Positions 24,457 through 32,635 of a DNA stretch of 64,000 nt are shown here, piece after piece (the first letter of the stretch is position 1; the number at the start of each line of letters is the position of its first letter). A program made the translations under genes and the position numbers. The notes under the pieces are model-generated. The model saw nothing but the letters and a program-made list of their open reading frames with translations. It ran no database searches and was not told where the DNA came from. The DNA lies in the NCBI RefSeq assembly GCF_017874715.1, contig NZ_JAGGLR010000012.1:264028-328027 (forward strand), in the 5' to 3' direction. This stretch comes from Streptomyces iranensis. Lineage in GTDB: Bacteria; Actinomycetota; Actinomycetes; Streptomycetales; Streptomycetaceae.

Positions 24457-24793
24457 TCGCCCAAGTGTGGCCGCATCCGGCTTTCAGTACAAGGCGCGAG
24501 CAGGGGCGGGTACGCCGATCCGCGCGCCCCGCGCAGTATCATCCTGCTCCTTCGAACTGCACCATCATCACCTCGTTGGTCACGGCGTCAGAGGCCGCGA
24601 TCAAGGAGTAAGTAATGGATGTACGCGATGAGTTGATGGAGGGACGACGGGCCACCCCAGCGTCAACGGCACCGCCCTATGCTCCAGGTCAGCCCGAAGA
24701 TGATCAGTCGGCTCGACGGCTTGGAAGCCGACCTCATCACCCGCGGAGCCCGCTCAAACCCTGAGCCACGGCCAACAGTTCACAACGTTGGAG
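24457..24793. other. Intergenic stretch with a possible integrase-linked fragment
   Basis: About 340 nt. One segment (about 24685-24760, plus strand) reads SPKMISRLDGLEADLITRGA, which looks like the start of small recombinase-associated Streptomyces proteins, but the similarity stops at once. A 49-codon open frame from 24615 has no recognisable content. I see no intact gene. Confidence 0.35.
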
Positions 24794-25438
24794 TCATTCG
24801 CCCGCAGGCTTGCGCAGCAGCCACTGTCCGAACGTCCGCCGTGCGGGCCGCACCACCACGCGGCTGTGGGTCGCCGTGCCGACCAGTTCCACGCGCAGCG
24901 TTCTCGGCGTCCCGTAGTCTGGAGCCTGACGAACCTTGATCTTGCTGTGTACGAGGCTCAGGGCACCGGCGTCGACCACGATGCTCGGCTTGGTGATCAG
25001 CGTCAGCTTCTTGCCTGCCGTGTTCATGTCGATCCGCAAGGTATCCTGCGTGATCACTGCCTGAGTGAAGTCGAGCGTCACCGCACACCACGCGGTGGCC
25101 AGCTCCAGCCTCCGCGGCACCACCCAGCTCCCCACGCGTTTGACCGGACCACTGTGAATCCCCTCGATCCGGAGCACGTCCTTGACCTCCGCTACGGCCG
25201 TCCCGGTCGAAGCGGACACGGCCGGCAGGTCAACGGTCAGCGCGGTCAGCTCGCTGACGGTACGCGCCGACAGGGCGGCTTCCAGTCGCTCGTCCAACTC
25301 GTCCGCGGTCAGCAGACCATCCCCCGCGGCAATGCGCAGCACGTCCGCTACCCGGTCCCGGTCCGCATGAGAGGCCCTCAGCTCGGGCGACGAGCCGGGG
25401 CCGGAGCGCTTCCCTGTGGGCGAAATCTCTCCCGACAT
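24794..25438 (-). CDS. DUF1707 (SHOCT-like) domain protein
   Basis: A 214-residue protein whose first part has the DUF1707 pattern: RASHADRDRVADVLRIAAGD then GLLTADELDERLEAALSART and VSELTALTVDLP (residues about 22-72). DUF1707 is a short alpha-helical module widespread in actinomycetes, usually at the N-terminus of membrane or cell-envelope stress proteins; its function is unknown. The remaining 140 residues form beta-rich repeats without transmembrane segments (LELATAWCAVTLDFTQAVIT; LRIDMNTAGKKLTLITKPS), a pattern seen in DUF2154-like or polymer-like beta domains. A TATCGCGATA palindrome about 75 nt upstream may control it. Confidence 0.8.
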   Translation of the reverse strand: MSGEISPTGKRSGPGSSPELRASHADRDRVADVLRIAAGDGLLTADELDERLEAALSARTVSELTALTVDLPAVSASTGTAVAEVKDVLRIEGIHSGPVKRVGSWVVPRRLELATAWCAVTLDFTQAVITQDTLRIDMNTAGKKLTLITKPSIVVDAGALSLVHSKIKVRQAPDYGTPRTLRVELVGTATHSRVVVRPARRTFGQWLLRKPAGE

Positions 25439-25507
25439 TACTTCCGTCCTGGTCCTGTCGAACGTCTCCGCGCGACGCAGGCAGCGACGCGAGAAGAAGA
25501 CTAACGC

Positions 25508-25519
25508 TATATCGCGATA
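25508..25519. promoter_or_regulatory. TATATCGCGATA palindromic box upstream of the DUF1707 gene
   Basis: The 10-bp core TATCGCGATA (25510-25519) is a perfect, AT-flanked palindrome in otherwise GC-rich DNA, about 75 nt before the DUF1707 start. It looks like a PadR- or XRE-type operator, but the regulator is unknown. Confidence 0.4.
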
Positions 25520-25833
25520 CGGATCCCAGCTGGGCCATCACGGGGAGACGATGGTCAGCGTCGATTCACGGCATGCGGCATCCATCATGCCGAGGCCCGG
25601 TCTCGACGTACATGAGGGAGCGTCACATCAGGCGTCACCCGGTGCGGCGCACCCGGTGACGGCTCCCCGTGATAGTGGGCCGCGAGCTTGTCGGCCAGGT
25701 CGTCCAGGCCGACGACCAATGGTGGAGTCGGGCATGGGAACCGTCCGAATGCCTGCGGTCCGGGACCCCATGTGCCGCTCCGCCGTACCGGAACCCGGTG
25801 TCAGTCGCCGTGCGTTGATGTGCCCGGAAGCGG
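25520..25833. other. No recognisable gene
   Basis: About 310 nt between the DUF1707 gene (upstream side) and the SDR stop. Open frames on both strands are short and lack domains. A possible decayed protein end on the minus strand (ADKLAAHYHGEPSPGAP) is too short to name. Confidence 0.35.
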
Positions 25834-26562
25834 TCAGACCTGTTCGAAGTGGAACGCCTTGATGAAGCAGTCGCGGGGCTGGGCGACGGCGAAGAGGATG
25901 CACTCCACGAGCGACTGAGAGGTGAGGGCGTCCTTGGCCCCGCGCGGTGTGGTCTCCCACTCCTCGGAGAGCGGGTCAGGGTTGTCGAAGTCGGGCGGGT
26001 AGAGGGAGATCACCCGCACCCCCTGGGGCCGCAGACGCTTGGAGAGGATCTCGGCGAACCCTGCCTGTGCGCTCTTGGCCGCGTAGAAGGCGTCGTGCGC
26101 GTCTGAACGGTGATGACCAGCTGTTCCGCAGGCGGAGACCATGGTCACCACGTCCGGCTTGTCCGAGTTGAGCAGGAGGGGAAGGAAGTTCTTCACGGCC
26201 AGGACGGTGCCGGTGGCGCCGGATGCGATGGTGTCGACGACGTCGGCATCGGAGGCGGATTCGAGGTCCGGGCCTTCGAGGTAGCGGGAGCCGTTGTTGA
26301 TCAGCACGTCGATGTGGTCAGCGTGTCGGGCGACACCGGCAGCGAAGTCGCGGATCGAGGCGGGGTCCGTCAGGTCGCAGGCGAAGGCGTGGACTCGCTG
26401 GTGCCCTCGGTCGCGAATCTCGTCGCGGACACGCTCAGCGGCGGCGAGAGCGCGCGCGGAGAGGAAGACCTCGGCGCCGAGGTCCGCGAGACGAATGGCC
26501 AGCGTGCGGCCGAAATCGCGGCCGGCAGAGGTAATGACCACGCGGTGGTTGTCGAATCTCAT
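25834..26562 (-). CDS. Short-chain dehydrogenase/reductase
   Basis: A 242-residue SDR-fold protein. The N-terminal cofactor loop reads VVITSAGRDFGRTLAIRLAD, where the usual TGxxxGIG glycines are partly replaced (TSAGRDFG). NNGSRYLEG takes the place of the NNAG motif, and the active site is present as a YAAKSAQAGF segment with Ser in MVSACGTAG. It is therefore a divergent SDR with an intact Tyr-x-x-x-Lys. I chose the start at 26562 (MRFDNHRV), since the longer open frame crosses a terminator and a tRNA fragment. Cofactor and substrate are unknown. Confidence 0.8.
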   Translation of the reverse strand: MRFDNHRVVITSAGRDFGRTLAIRLADLGAEVFLSARALAAAERVRDEIRDRGHQRVHAFACDLTDPASIRDFAAGVARHADHIDVLINNGSRYLEGPDLESASDADVVDTIASGATGTVLAVKNFLPLLLNSDKPDVVTMVSACGTAGHHRSDAHDAFYAAKSAQAGFAEILSKRLRPQGVRVISLYPPDFDNPDPLSEEWETTPRGAKDALTSQSLVECILFAVAQPRDCFIKAFHFEQV

Positions 26563-26646
26563 GTCGGTACTCCCGGTTCGTGGATCGGATGTTGCGGTGC
26601 GGTGCGGCGGAGCCAACCGGCCGCCCTCCCGGCCCACAACGACGAT

Positions 26647-26676
26647 GGCCCCGAACCCGATCGTGGGTTCGGGGCC
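26647..26676 (-). terminator. Perfect 12-bp hairpin downstream of the tRNA-Pro fragment
   Basis: GGCCCCGAACCC (26647-26658) pairs with GGGTTCGGGGCC (26665-26676) around a 6-nt loop. It lies on the 3' side of the tRNA-Pro fragment when read on the minus strand, exactly where a tRNA terminator would be. Confidence 0.7.
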
Positions 26677-26703
26677 ATTCCGATGTCGTGCGACATCACA
26701 CCG

Positions 26704-26746
26704 TCGGGACGACACGATCTGAACCTGCGTCCCCTTGACCCCCAGC
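26704..26746 (-). other. tRNA-Pro(GGG) 3'-half fragment, probable attachment-site relic
   Basis: The minus strand carries the 3' half of a tRNA: an anticodon-loop part with GGG, the 3' anticodon stem TCAAG, a short variable loop, a T-arm beginning GCAGGTTC, and the 3' acceptor strand CGTCCCGA. Compared with the actinomycete tRNA-Pro(GGG) as I know it, about three positions differ and the T-stem no longer pairs fully. The 5' half (acceptor, D-arm) is absent. Such 3'-half copies mark the far end of integrated elements that use tRNA-Pro as attB; the adjacent terminator was copied or retained too. Confidence 0.6.
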
Positions 26747-26761
26747 GCGGCAACTCTCCGC

Positions 26762-27290
26762 AACAGCCGCTACCGCACCGTAACGTCCAGCCGAAGATCG
26801 TACACAGCCGTACGAAGCAGGGAAACGACGTGCCCAGCAGTCTCTCCACATGAGGTCTCTCCGGCTACCGCGCTCCACATGATCTAGCTCCAGCCGATTC
26901 TGGTGCGGAGGCGTGAGGACAGGGTGCGCCGTAGGCCGGTTCGACCGACGATGCGGGGGCACTCGGCGAGGCCAGTCCGGCAACCTCCCGCGAGTACGGA
27001 GGCGTACGTGGCCGTTCGTCATCGCCTGCTCAAAGCCAACCCCAGCGACGTGCGGACCGCCCTGGCCGACGGCAGCAAGTACCTGCGGTGGGATGGTAGG
27101 CCCTCCGCGGTCGAGCCGCTGTACGGGCAGCGCCCGTGCCCCGGCCCGGAGCTCCGCCATCAGGTCCGCCTCGGCCCTCTGCGGCTGCCCCACGAGACGG
27201 TCGTCCGCCGCTGCGAGGAGGGCGCCATCCTGGAGCTGAGCCCGCACCGGTCAAGGGAAAAGATCCGAGCCGCGCCGCGCAAGAGATGAG
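26762..27290. other. Region without a confident gene
   Basis: About 530 nt between the tRNA-Pro fragment and the MSMEG_6728-like gene. A plus-strand open frame (26903-27289, 128 codons) contains AYVAVRHRLLKANPSDVRTA and VVRRCEEGAILELS, and ends directly before the next gene. Its N-terminal third is Arg-rich and unlike a normal start. It could be a fragment of a regulatory or mobile-element protein; I cannot support a call. Confidence 0.35.
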
Positions 27291-27791
27291 ATGCGGACAG
27301 TCGAGATGCAGACGTTCCTGCCCCATTCCGACTTCCGGCGGTCGGCGCGTGAGCTCGACCGGCGGCGGCTGGGCAAGCAGCGCGTCGAGGCCCTCCAGGT
27401 CCTACGCGGCCTGACGGTGCCCGGGTACGGCTGGCGGCGGCACCCCGCCGTGCGGATGTGGACCGGATACGAAGAGGCCCTCGTCCGGTACGGGCTGGAG
27501 ATGTGCCGGGTGTGGCGGGAACTGGGGCATCAGGACAGTTGCGCCGCCTCCCTGATCGCCGACCTCGCCGCTCGCCGCCCCGGCCTCCCGGTCCGCGACC
27601 AGACCGAACTGGCAGGAGCCGGAGAACTGCCGCCGTGGCTCGGAAACGCCGCCTTCCACCGGAGTCACCAATCGGCTCTCGTACGTAAGGACCCCGGGGT
27701 GTACGCCCCTCGCTTCCCCGGCGTGCCGGACGACCTGCCCTACGTCTGGCCGGCCTCGGACCGGGAGGCCCCGGACGCGCCCGGCCCCTGA
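27291..27791 (+). CDS. MSMEG_6728-family (pyrimidine-dimer-glycosylase-like) protein
   Basis: A 166-residue protein closely following the pattern of the actinobacterial MSMEG_6728 family: MQTFLPHSDFRRSARELDRR, then LGKQRVEALQVLR, GYGWRRHPAVRMWTGYEEAL and, near the end, FHRSHQSALVRKDP with DDLPYVWPAS. The family is annotated as related to small DNA-repair glycosylases (endonuclease V-like), but the activity is not well established. Two starts are possible: ATG 27291 with AAGAGA upstream, or ATG 27306, where family homology begins. It is a free-standing gene next to a mobile-element scar. Confidence 0.75.
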   Translation: MRTVEMQTFLPHSDFRRSARELDRRRLGKQRVEALQVLRGLTVPGYGWRRHPAVRMWTGYEEALVRYGLEMCRVWRELGHQDSCAASLIADLAARRPGLPVRDQTELAGAGELPPWLGNAAFHRSHQSALVRKDPGVYAPRFPGVPDDLPYVWPASDREAPDAPGP

Positions 27792-28113
27792 GCCACCCGC
27801 ACCCGGGATGGGCCGGCGATCGGCTACGGGCCTGCCGAAGCACAGGGAGCCTGTTGCTTGGCCTGCTTTTTGCCTGGCTCGTGCCACGTCCAGCAGCGGC
27901 AACGTCCGCCAGGACGACGGCTGCTCAGTCCCTTCGCGGGCAAGGAGAACTGAACCAGGCGCTATCTCCCTGGAACCGCGCACTTCGTCGGCTTGCCCGG
28001 TGATTTCAGTGGGCAGAGGGCCGATGGGCGTACCGGCCGTATGGACTTTCCCGGCCCCGGGGGCGGGCGCCCCCCGACGTCCCCGGGCCTCCTCCACCGT
28101 GCTCCGGCCCGCG
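27792..28113. other. Intergenic stretch, nothing recognised
   Basis: About 320 nt between convergent genes. I see no domain-bearing open frame, no clear terminator and no repeats here. Confidence 0.4.
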
Positions 28114-29193
28114 TCAGGCCCGGCGTTCCCGAACGCCCTCCCCGTCACCGGGCCGCGGACGCGGGATCGGCGCCGGGCCAGTGCTGCCCCGCGGGACGAG
28201 TTCCACCGGCAGGACCACGTGTCGCTCCCGATGCGCCTCGGGGTCGTGGATCACGCGGTGGGCCAGCTCCGCTGCCGCCTCGCCCAGTCGGCGGGCCGGC
28301 TGGGCCATGGTGGACAGGTCCCACGGCTCGGCCATCGCGTGTCCGTCGAAGCCGAGGATCGACATCCGTTGCGGCACCGGGACGTTGACGCCGCGCAGCA
28401 CCGTGAGAAGCCTGAAGGCGATGTCGTCCGTCTCGGCGAAGATCGCCGTGGGCGGCTCCGCAAGGCTCAGCAGCCGTCCCACCGCCGCTTCCAGGCTCGG
28501 CCCCTGCCAGTGGGCGACCTGGCGGACGAGGTCGTCGTCCTGGTCGATGCCCGCCTCCGCCAGGGCCGTGCGGTACCCGTCGAGACGGGCTCTGCTGCTC
28601 CAGGCGAAACCCGAGGCGTCCGCGGGCTCCAGATAGGCGATGCGCCGGTGGCCGAGGTTGAGCAGGTAGCGGGTGCCGCGCTGGGCGGCCTCCACGTCGT
28701 CCACGTAGACACCGGCCCTGCCCTGTTCATGCTGGCTGACGAAGACCAGGGGCATGCCCAGGTCGTCCAGGCGCGCTCGTTCCTCGGGGGAGAGCGCGAA
28801 GCTGACGACAAGCAGGGCGTCGGCGTTGCGGCGGGCCGGCAGGCGGTCGAAGAACTGTGCGCGCTGCTCGGCGGTGGTGACGCTGTAGATCAGCATGTCC
28901 AGGCCGGCCGCGTTGAGCGCGGGTGCCATGCCGGCGAGCGCCGCGCCCAGGAACCAGGAGTCGAGGTTGGGTACGAGCACGGCGACCCGGCCCGTGCGCC
29001 CCGTGACCAGACTGGACGCGCTGCGCGAAATCGCGAACGACAGCTCGCGCGCCGCCTCTTCCACTCGCGCCCGGGTCTCGGGGGACACCGTCGACAGACC
29101 GCGCAGGGTGCGGGAGACGGTCGAGGGCGAGACTCCGGCCCTCTGGGCGACGTCCGCCAAGGTGGCGCCCTTTTCTACGACTTCACCGGCCAT
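28114..29193 (-). CDS. LacI-family repressor of the alpha-glucoside cluster
   Basis: A 359-residue LacI/GalR regulator. The N-terminal HTH and hinge read ATLADVAQRAGVSPSTVSRT followed by LRGLSTVSPETRARVEEAA. The periplasmic-binding-like sensor covers about 65-340 (VAVLVPNLDSWFLGAALAGM; LGHRRIAYLEPADASGF; ILGFDGHAMAEP). A Pro/Arg-rich tail ends the protein. It is divergent from the ABC binding-protein gene, the classic place for a local repressor. A palindromic box at 29314-29328 overlaps the ABC promoter. By position it resembles AglR of Streptomyces, the repressor of alpha-glucoside uptake; the ligand is inferred from the GH13 gene. Confidence 0.88.
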   Translation of the reverse strand: MAGEVVEKGATLADVAQRAGVSPSTVSRTLRGLSTVSPETRARVEEAARELSFAISRSASSLVTGRTGRVAVLVPNLDSWFLGAALAGMAPALNAAGLDMLIYSVTTAEQRAQFFDRLPARRNADALLVVSFALSPEERARLDDLGMPLVFVSQHEQGRAGVYVDDVEAAQRGTRYLLNLGHRRIAYLEPADASGFAWSSRARLDGYRTALAEAGIDQDDDLVRQVAHWQGPSLEAAVGRLLSLAEPPTAIFAETDDIAFRLLTVLRGVNVPVPQRMSILGFDGHAMAEPWDLSTMAQPARRLGEAAAELAHRVIHDPEAHRERHVVLPVELVPRGSTGPAPIPRPRPGDGEGVRERRA

Positions 29194-29285
29194 GCCCGGA
29201 CGCTAACACAACGGTTGCCGCACCAGGACGAGCGGGTGACAGCGCAGTCATGTGAAACCTCGCAGCGATTCAGCGACTGTGACCG

Positions 29286-29328
29286 TTGACACTGCACCGT
29301 GGCGCTCCCTACGGTGCTAGCGCTGTCA
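29286..29328 (+). promoter_or_regulatory. Promoter with overlapping LacI-type operator for the sugar ABC operon
   Basis: TTGACA at 29286-29291 and TACGGT at 29310-29315 with an 18-nt spacer form a strong promoter. GTGCTAGCGCTGTCA (29314-29328), an imperfect palindrome centred on AGCGCT, overlaps the -10 and start region, as expected for repression by the divergent LacI protein. Confidence 0.65.
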
Positions 29329-29358
29329 TCAGACAGTCCGAGAGGGGAGGAGCACGCC

Positions 29359-30687
29359 ATGTCCCTGCACCGCAGAGCGCTGCTGGCGGGCGCCGTGAGC
29401 GCCGCCGCGGCGGGCCTGCTGTCCGGATGCGGAGGAAAGGACCTCGACGACCTGCTCGCGCAGGCCGCGACCGTTCCCCGGAAACCGGCCCGGCTGACCT
29501 GGTGGGTCTCCGAGATCCCCGCACGGCGAGGCGCTGTCGTCGCGGATCTGATCATCCGTGCCTTCGAGCGGCGGCATCCTCGTATCCGCGTCTCGAAGAT
29601 CAACGCGCTGTCCACCTCGGACGGCAACCGCAGCGCCATCGCCACCCAGCTCGCCGGCGGCTCCCCCCAGCCCGACGTGTACCTGGGCGACACGACGTGG
29701 CCCGCGCAATTCGGTCACTCCGCGCTCGCGCTGCCGGTGGAGACGCTGCTTCCGGACGACTTCTGGGACGCTTATCCGGCGGCCCTGCGCAGCAGTTCCA
29801 CGTACCGGGGCAAGGTCTACGCGGTGCCGTTCTTCACCGACAGCACCTACCTCTTCTACCGCAAGGACCTTCTCGCCAAGCACGGGCTGCGCGTTCCCCG
29901 CAGCTGGGAGGAGCTGCTGCACACCTCCCGCACGGTGCAACGGGCCGGTGACGCGGAGGCCGGGTTCATGTGGCAGGCGGCGGTGACCGAGTCGCTGACG
30001 GCAAACGTCACCGAGTTCCTCGCCGACGCGGGCGCCGCCGTCCTGGACGGGCGGGGCAGGGCCGTACTGGGCGGAGCGGCGGCGGAGCGGGCATTCTCGC
30101 TGATGGCCGAGTTCACCGCTCGCGGGGTCACGCCCCCCACTGTGGCCACGTATCAGGAATCGGACGCGCAGGACGCCTTCGTCAACGGGCGCGGGCTGTT
30201 CCTGCGCAACTGGTCGTACGCCTGGGTCAACGCGAGCACCCCCGGGGTCTCCCGCGTCGCCGGGAAGGTCGGGGCCGCGCCGCGTCCGGGCTTCGAGGGC
30301 ACCGGCCGCTCCGGCGTCTCCTGTGCCGGCGGCTGGAGCAATTTCGTCAACCCCAGTTCCCAGGAGCTGGGCGCCGCCATGGAGTTCGCCCGGTTCTGCG
30401 CCGGAGGCGAGGTGCAACGCCTCCTGGCCCGGGAAGCCGGTGTCATCCCCGCGATGACCTCCGTGCTCGACGGCCGGGAGGCGCGCGCCGCCGGTGACCC
30501 GACGGTCTTGCGCGCCGCCGACCTGCGGCTGGTCGCCCGGCCCGTGCAGACCCCGTACTACCCGCAGGTCAGCAAGGCGCTGTACACCCCGGCGAACGCC
30601 GTCGTGCGTGGCAGCCTCTCCCCCGCGGCCGGCGTCCGCGCCGCACGCGAGGGGCTGCGTACGGCCCTGGAAGGAAAAGCGCTGTGA
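29359..30687 (+). CDS. Sugar ABC transporter substrate-binding lipoprotein
   Basis: A 442-residue extracellular solute-binding protein (family 1, maltose-type). Residues 1-24 form a lipoprotein signal with RR in the n-region and the lipobox LSGC, with Cys24 as the lipid-modified residue. The mature part has RLTWWVSEIPARRGAVVADL, PDVYLGDTTWPAQFGHS, PFFTDSTYLFYRKDLLAKHG and a C-terminal domain. The ATG at 29359 follows GGGGAGGAGC; the earlier in-frame start at 29299 would lie before the operator and is rejected. The stop overlaps the next GTG as GTGA. Layout matches aglE of the Streptomyces agl operon. Confidence 0.9.
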   Translation: MSLHRRALLAGAVSAAAAGLLSGCGGKDLDDLLAQAATVPRKPARLTWWVSEIPARRGAVVADLIIRAFERRHPRIRVSKINALSTSDGNRSAIATQLAGGSPQPDVYLGDTTWPAQFGHSALALPVETLLPDDFWDAYPAALRSSSTYRGKVYAVPFFTDSTYLFYRKDLLAKHGLRVPRSWEELLHTSRTVQRAGDAEAGFMWQAAVTESLTANVTEFLADAGAAVLDGRGRAVLGGAAAERAFSLMAEFTARGVTPPTVATYQESDAQDAFVNGRGLFLRNWSYAWVNASTPGVSRVAGKVGAAPRPGFEGTGRSGVSCAGGWSNFVNPSSQELGAAMEFARFCAGGEVQRLLAREAGVIPAMTSVLDGREARAAGDPTVLRAADLRLVARPVQTPYYPQVSKALYTPANAVVRGSLSPAAGVRAAREGLRTALEGKAL

Positions 30688-31682
30688 GTTCCGTACTGCA
30701 GACGAAGACGGCGGGAACGCCGTCGAAGGGCGAGGGTGGCGGCGCACGTGCCGGGGCCTCGCGGCAGTCCCCGATGAGCACACCCCCGGGCTCCGCCGCC
30801 CGCCGTCGCGCTCGCACCGGGTGGCTGTTCGCCTCCCCCGCGCTCCTGATCATCGCCGCGGTGACGGTCTTCCCCGTCGCCTTCTCGCTGGTGCTGTCGT
30901 TCTGCGAGGTCCGGCTCGAGTACGGCGGCCTGCGGCTCGGCTCGCCCACCCTCGCTCACTACGAGGCACTCCTGACGCACTCCGAGTGGTACCGGGCCCT
31001 CGCGTTCACACTGGGCTTCACGATCGTCTCGGTCTTCATCGAGCTGGTTCTCGGGACGCTCACGGCGCTCGTCCTGGAACGGCTCGGCGCCGCCCGTGGC
31101 TGGATCCTCGCCCTGCTTCTGCTGCCCTGGGCGCTGATCAATGTGATCGCCGCACAGCTGTGGTCGTACCTGTTCAACGGGGGCTATGGCGCGGTGAGTT
31201 GGCTGTGTGAGGAGCTGTTCGGCGCCCAGCCCGACATTCTCGGGCGGCCGGTGCCCGCGATGGCGGCGATGGTCGCCGTCGACGTGTGGAAGACGACACC
31301 GTTCGTCGCCATCGTCGTTCTCGCCGGTCTGATGCTCATCCCGGGGGACGTCTACGAAGCCGCCGAGATCGACGGCGCCAACGCGTGGACCACCTTCTGG
31401 AGGGTCACGCTGCCGCAGCTGCGGCCCATCGTCGCCATCGCGGTCCTCTTCCGCATCCTCCAGGCGTTCGGCATCTTCGACCTGCCGTTCGTGCTGACCC
31501 AGGGCGGTCCGGGCACGGCCACCCAGTCGGTGGCGATCCTCGGGTACCGCATCCTCTTCCAGAATCTCGACTTCGGAGGCGGCGCCGCCGTCGCGGTCAC
31601 CACCGCTGTCATCGTCCTGGGCTGCTGCCTGTTGTTCCTGCGCGTCTTCCGCGCCCACGTCGACGAGGGAGGCCGGGCATGA
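30684..31682 (+). CDS. Sugar ABC transporter permease (MalF-type)
   Basis: A 332-residue inner-membrane permease with six transmembrane segments after a 45-residue Arg/Pro-rich cytoplasmic N-terminus. The EAA loop that contacts the ATPase is VYEAAEIDGANAWTTFWRVT followed by LPQLRP, near residue 225. It starts with GTG overlapping the stop of the binding-protein gene and ends overlapping the next permease by ATGA, so the three genes are tightly coupled. No ATPase gene is present in the cluster. In Streptomyces such importers share the general ATPase MsiK encoded elsewhere, which is the likely partner. Confidence 0.92.
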   Translation: MSSVLQTKTAGTPSKGEGGGARAGASRQSPMSTPPGSAARRRARTGWLFASPALLIIAAVTVFPVAFSLVLSFCEVRLEYGGLRLGSPTLAHYEALLTHSEWYRALAFTLGFTIVSVFIELVLGTLTALVLERLGAARGWILALLLLPWALINVIAAQLWSYLFNGGYGAVSWLCEELFGAQPDILGRPVPAMAAMVAVDVWKTTPFVAIVVLAGLMLIPGDVYEAAEIDGANAWTTFWRVTLPQLRPIVAIAVLFRILQAFGIFDLPFVLTQGGPGTATQSVAILGYRILFQNLDFGGGAAVAVTTAVIVLGCCLLFLRVFRAHVDEGGRA

Positions 31683-32527
31683 GCCGCCACGTCCCGCGCA
31701 CGGGCGTGCGCCGTTACGTCAATGTCGTCAACCTCGGCGGGCTGCTGATCGCCGTATGCGCCACGCTGCCCCTGGTCTGGATGGCGTCCGCCTCCCTGAA
31801 GGGGCCCCGCGAGATCAGCGCGACGCCGCCCTCTCCGCTGCCGAGGCACCCCACCCTCAGCAACTACGAGACCGCGTTCGCCCGCAACGGGATCGGCCAC
31901 TACTTCCTCAACAGCGTCGTCGTGGCCGGTGTCTCCACCGTGCTGATCCTGTCCCTGGCGTTCTTCGCCGGATACGCCCTCGCCCGGCTGCCGCTGCGCG
32001 GGCGCGGGGCCGTCATGACAGCGCTGCTGATGCTGTCGGTCTTCCCGCCGATCGCCCTGCTCGTCCCCCTGTTCCTGATGGAGCGCCAGGCCGGGCTGCT
32101 CAACAGCTATCCGGGCCTGGTCATCCCGTACGTGGCGCTGAATCTGCCGTTCGCGGTCTGGATCATGCGCAACTACCTCAGCGGCATTCCGGGCGAGCTG
32201 GAGGAGGCCGCCGTCGTCGACGGCGCCGGCCCGCTGCGCACCGCCCTGACGGTGATCCTGCCGCTGGCCCGGCCGGGGCTGTTCACGGCTGGGGTGTTCT
32301 CCTTCACCGCGACCTGGTCGGAGTTCCTGCTCGCGCTCACCTTCAACGGCTCCGATGACCGCCGCACCGTCTCCGTCGGCATCGCGCTGTTCACCAGCCA
32401 GTACCAGGTTCCGTACGGCGTGATCTTCGCCGGCGCCATGGTGGCCACCGTGCCGATCGCGCTCCTGGTGCTGATCTTCCGCCGGTCGGTCGTCTCCGGC
32501 ATGACCACCGGCGCCGTGAAGGGCTGA
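31679..32527 (+). CDS. Sugar ABC transporter permease (MalG-type)
   Basis: A 282-residue permease with six transmembrane segments. The EAA loop reads ELEEAAVVDGAGPLRTALTV followed by ILPLARPG, near residue 180. It is the usual second partner of a MalF/MalG-type heterodimeric channel. ATG overlaps the previous stop by four nt. The next gene, the GH13 alpha-glucosidase, begins about 110 nt later, probably in the same transcript. It completes an agl-type set of binding protein, two permeases and an intracellular glucosidase. Confidence 0.92.
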   Translation: MSRHVPRTGVRRYVNVVNLGGLLIAVCATLPLVWMASASLKGPREISATPPSPLPRHPTLSNYETAFARNGIGHYFLNSVVVAGVSTVLILSLAFFAGYALARLPLRGRGAVMTALLMLSVFPPIALLVPLFLMERQAGLLNSYPGLVIPYVALNLPFAVWIMRNYLSGIPGELEEAAVVDGAGPLRTALTVILPLARPGLFTAGVFSFTATWSEFLLALTFNGSDDRRTVSVGIALFTSQYQVPYGVIFAGAMVATVPIALLVLIFRRSVVSGMTTGAVKG

Positions 32528-32635
32528 GCGGCCCCGCACGAAGCCGCGTCCCGCGTGACGGCCGCCCCCGGCGGTTCCCTCCACCTGTCCGCACACCCGC
32601 ACCCGACCCTGGGCACGCGCCCGAGAGGTTCACAG

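Noticed and set aside
26903..27289. 128-codon open frame before the MSMEG_6728-like gene
   Set aside because: The N-terminal part is Arg-rich noise and the rest shows no family pattern. It is noted only as a gap description.
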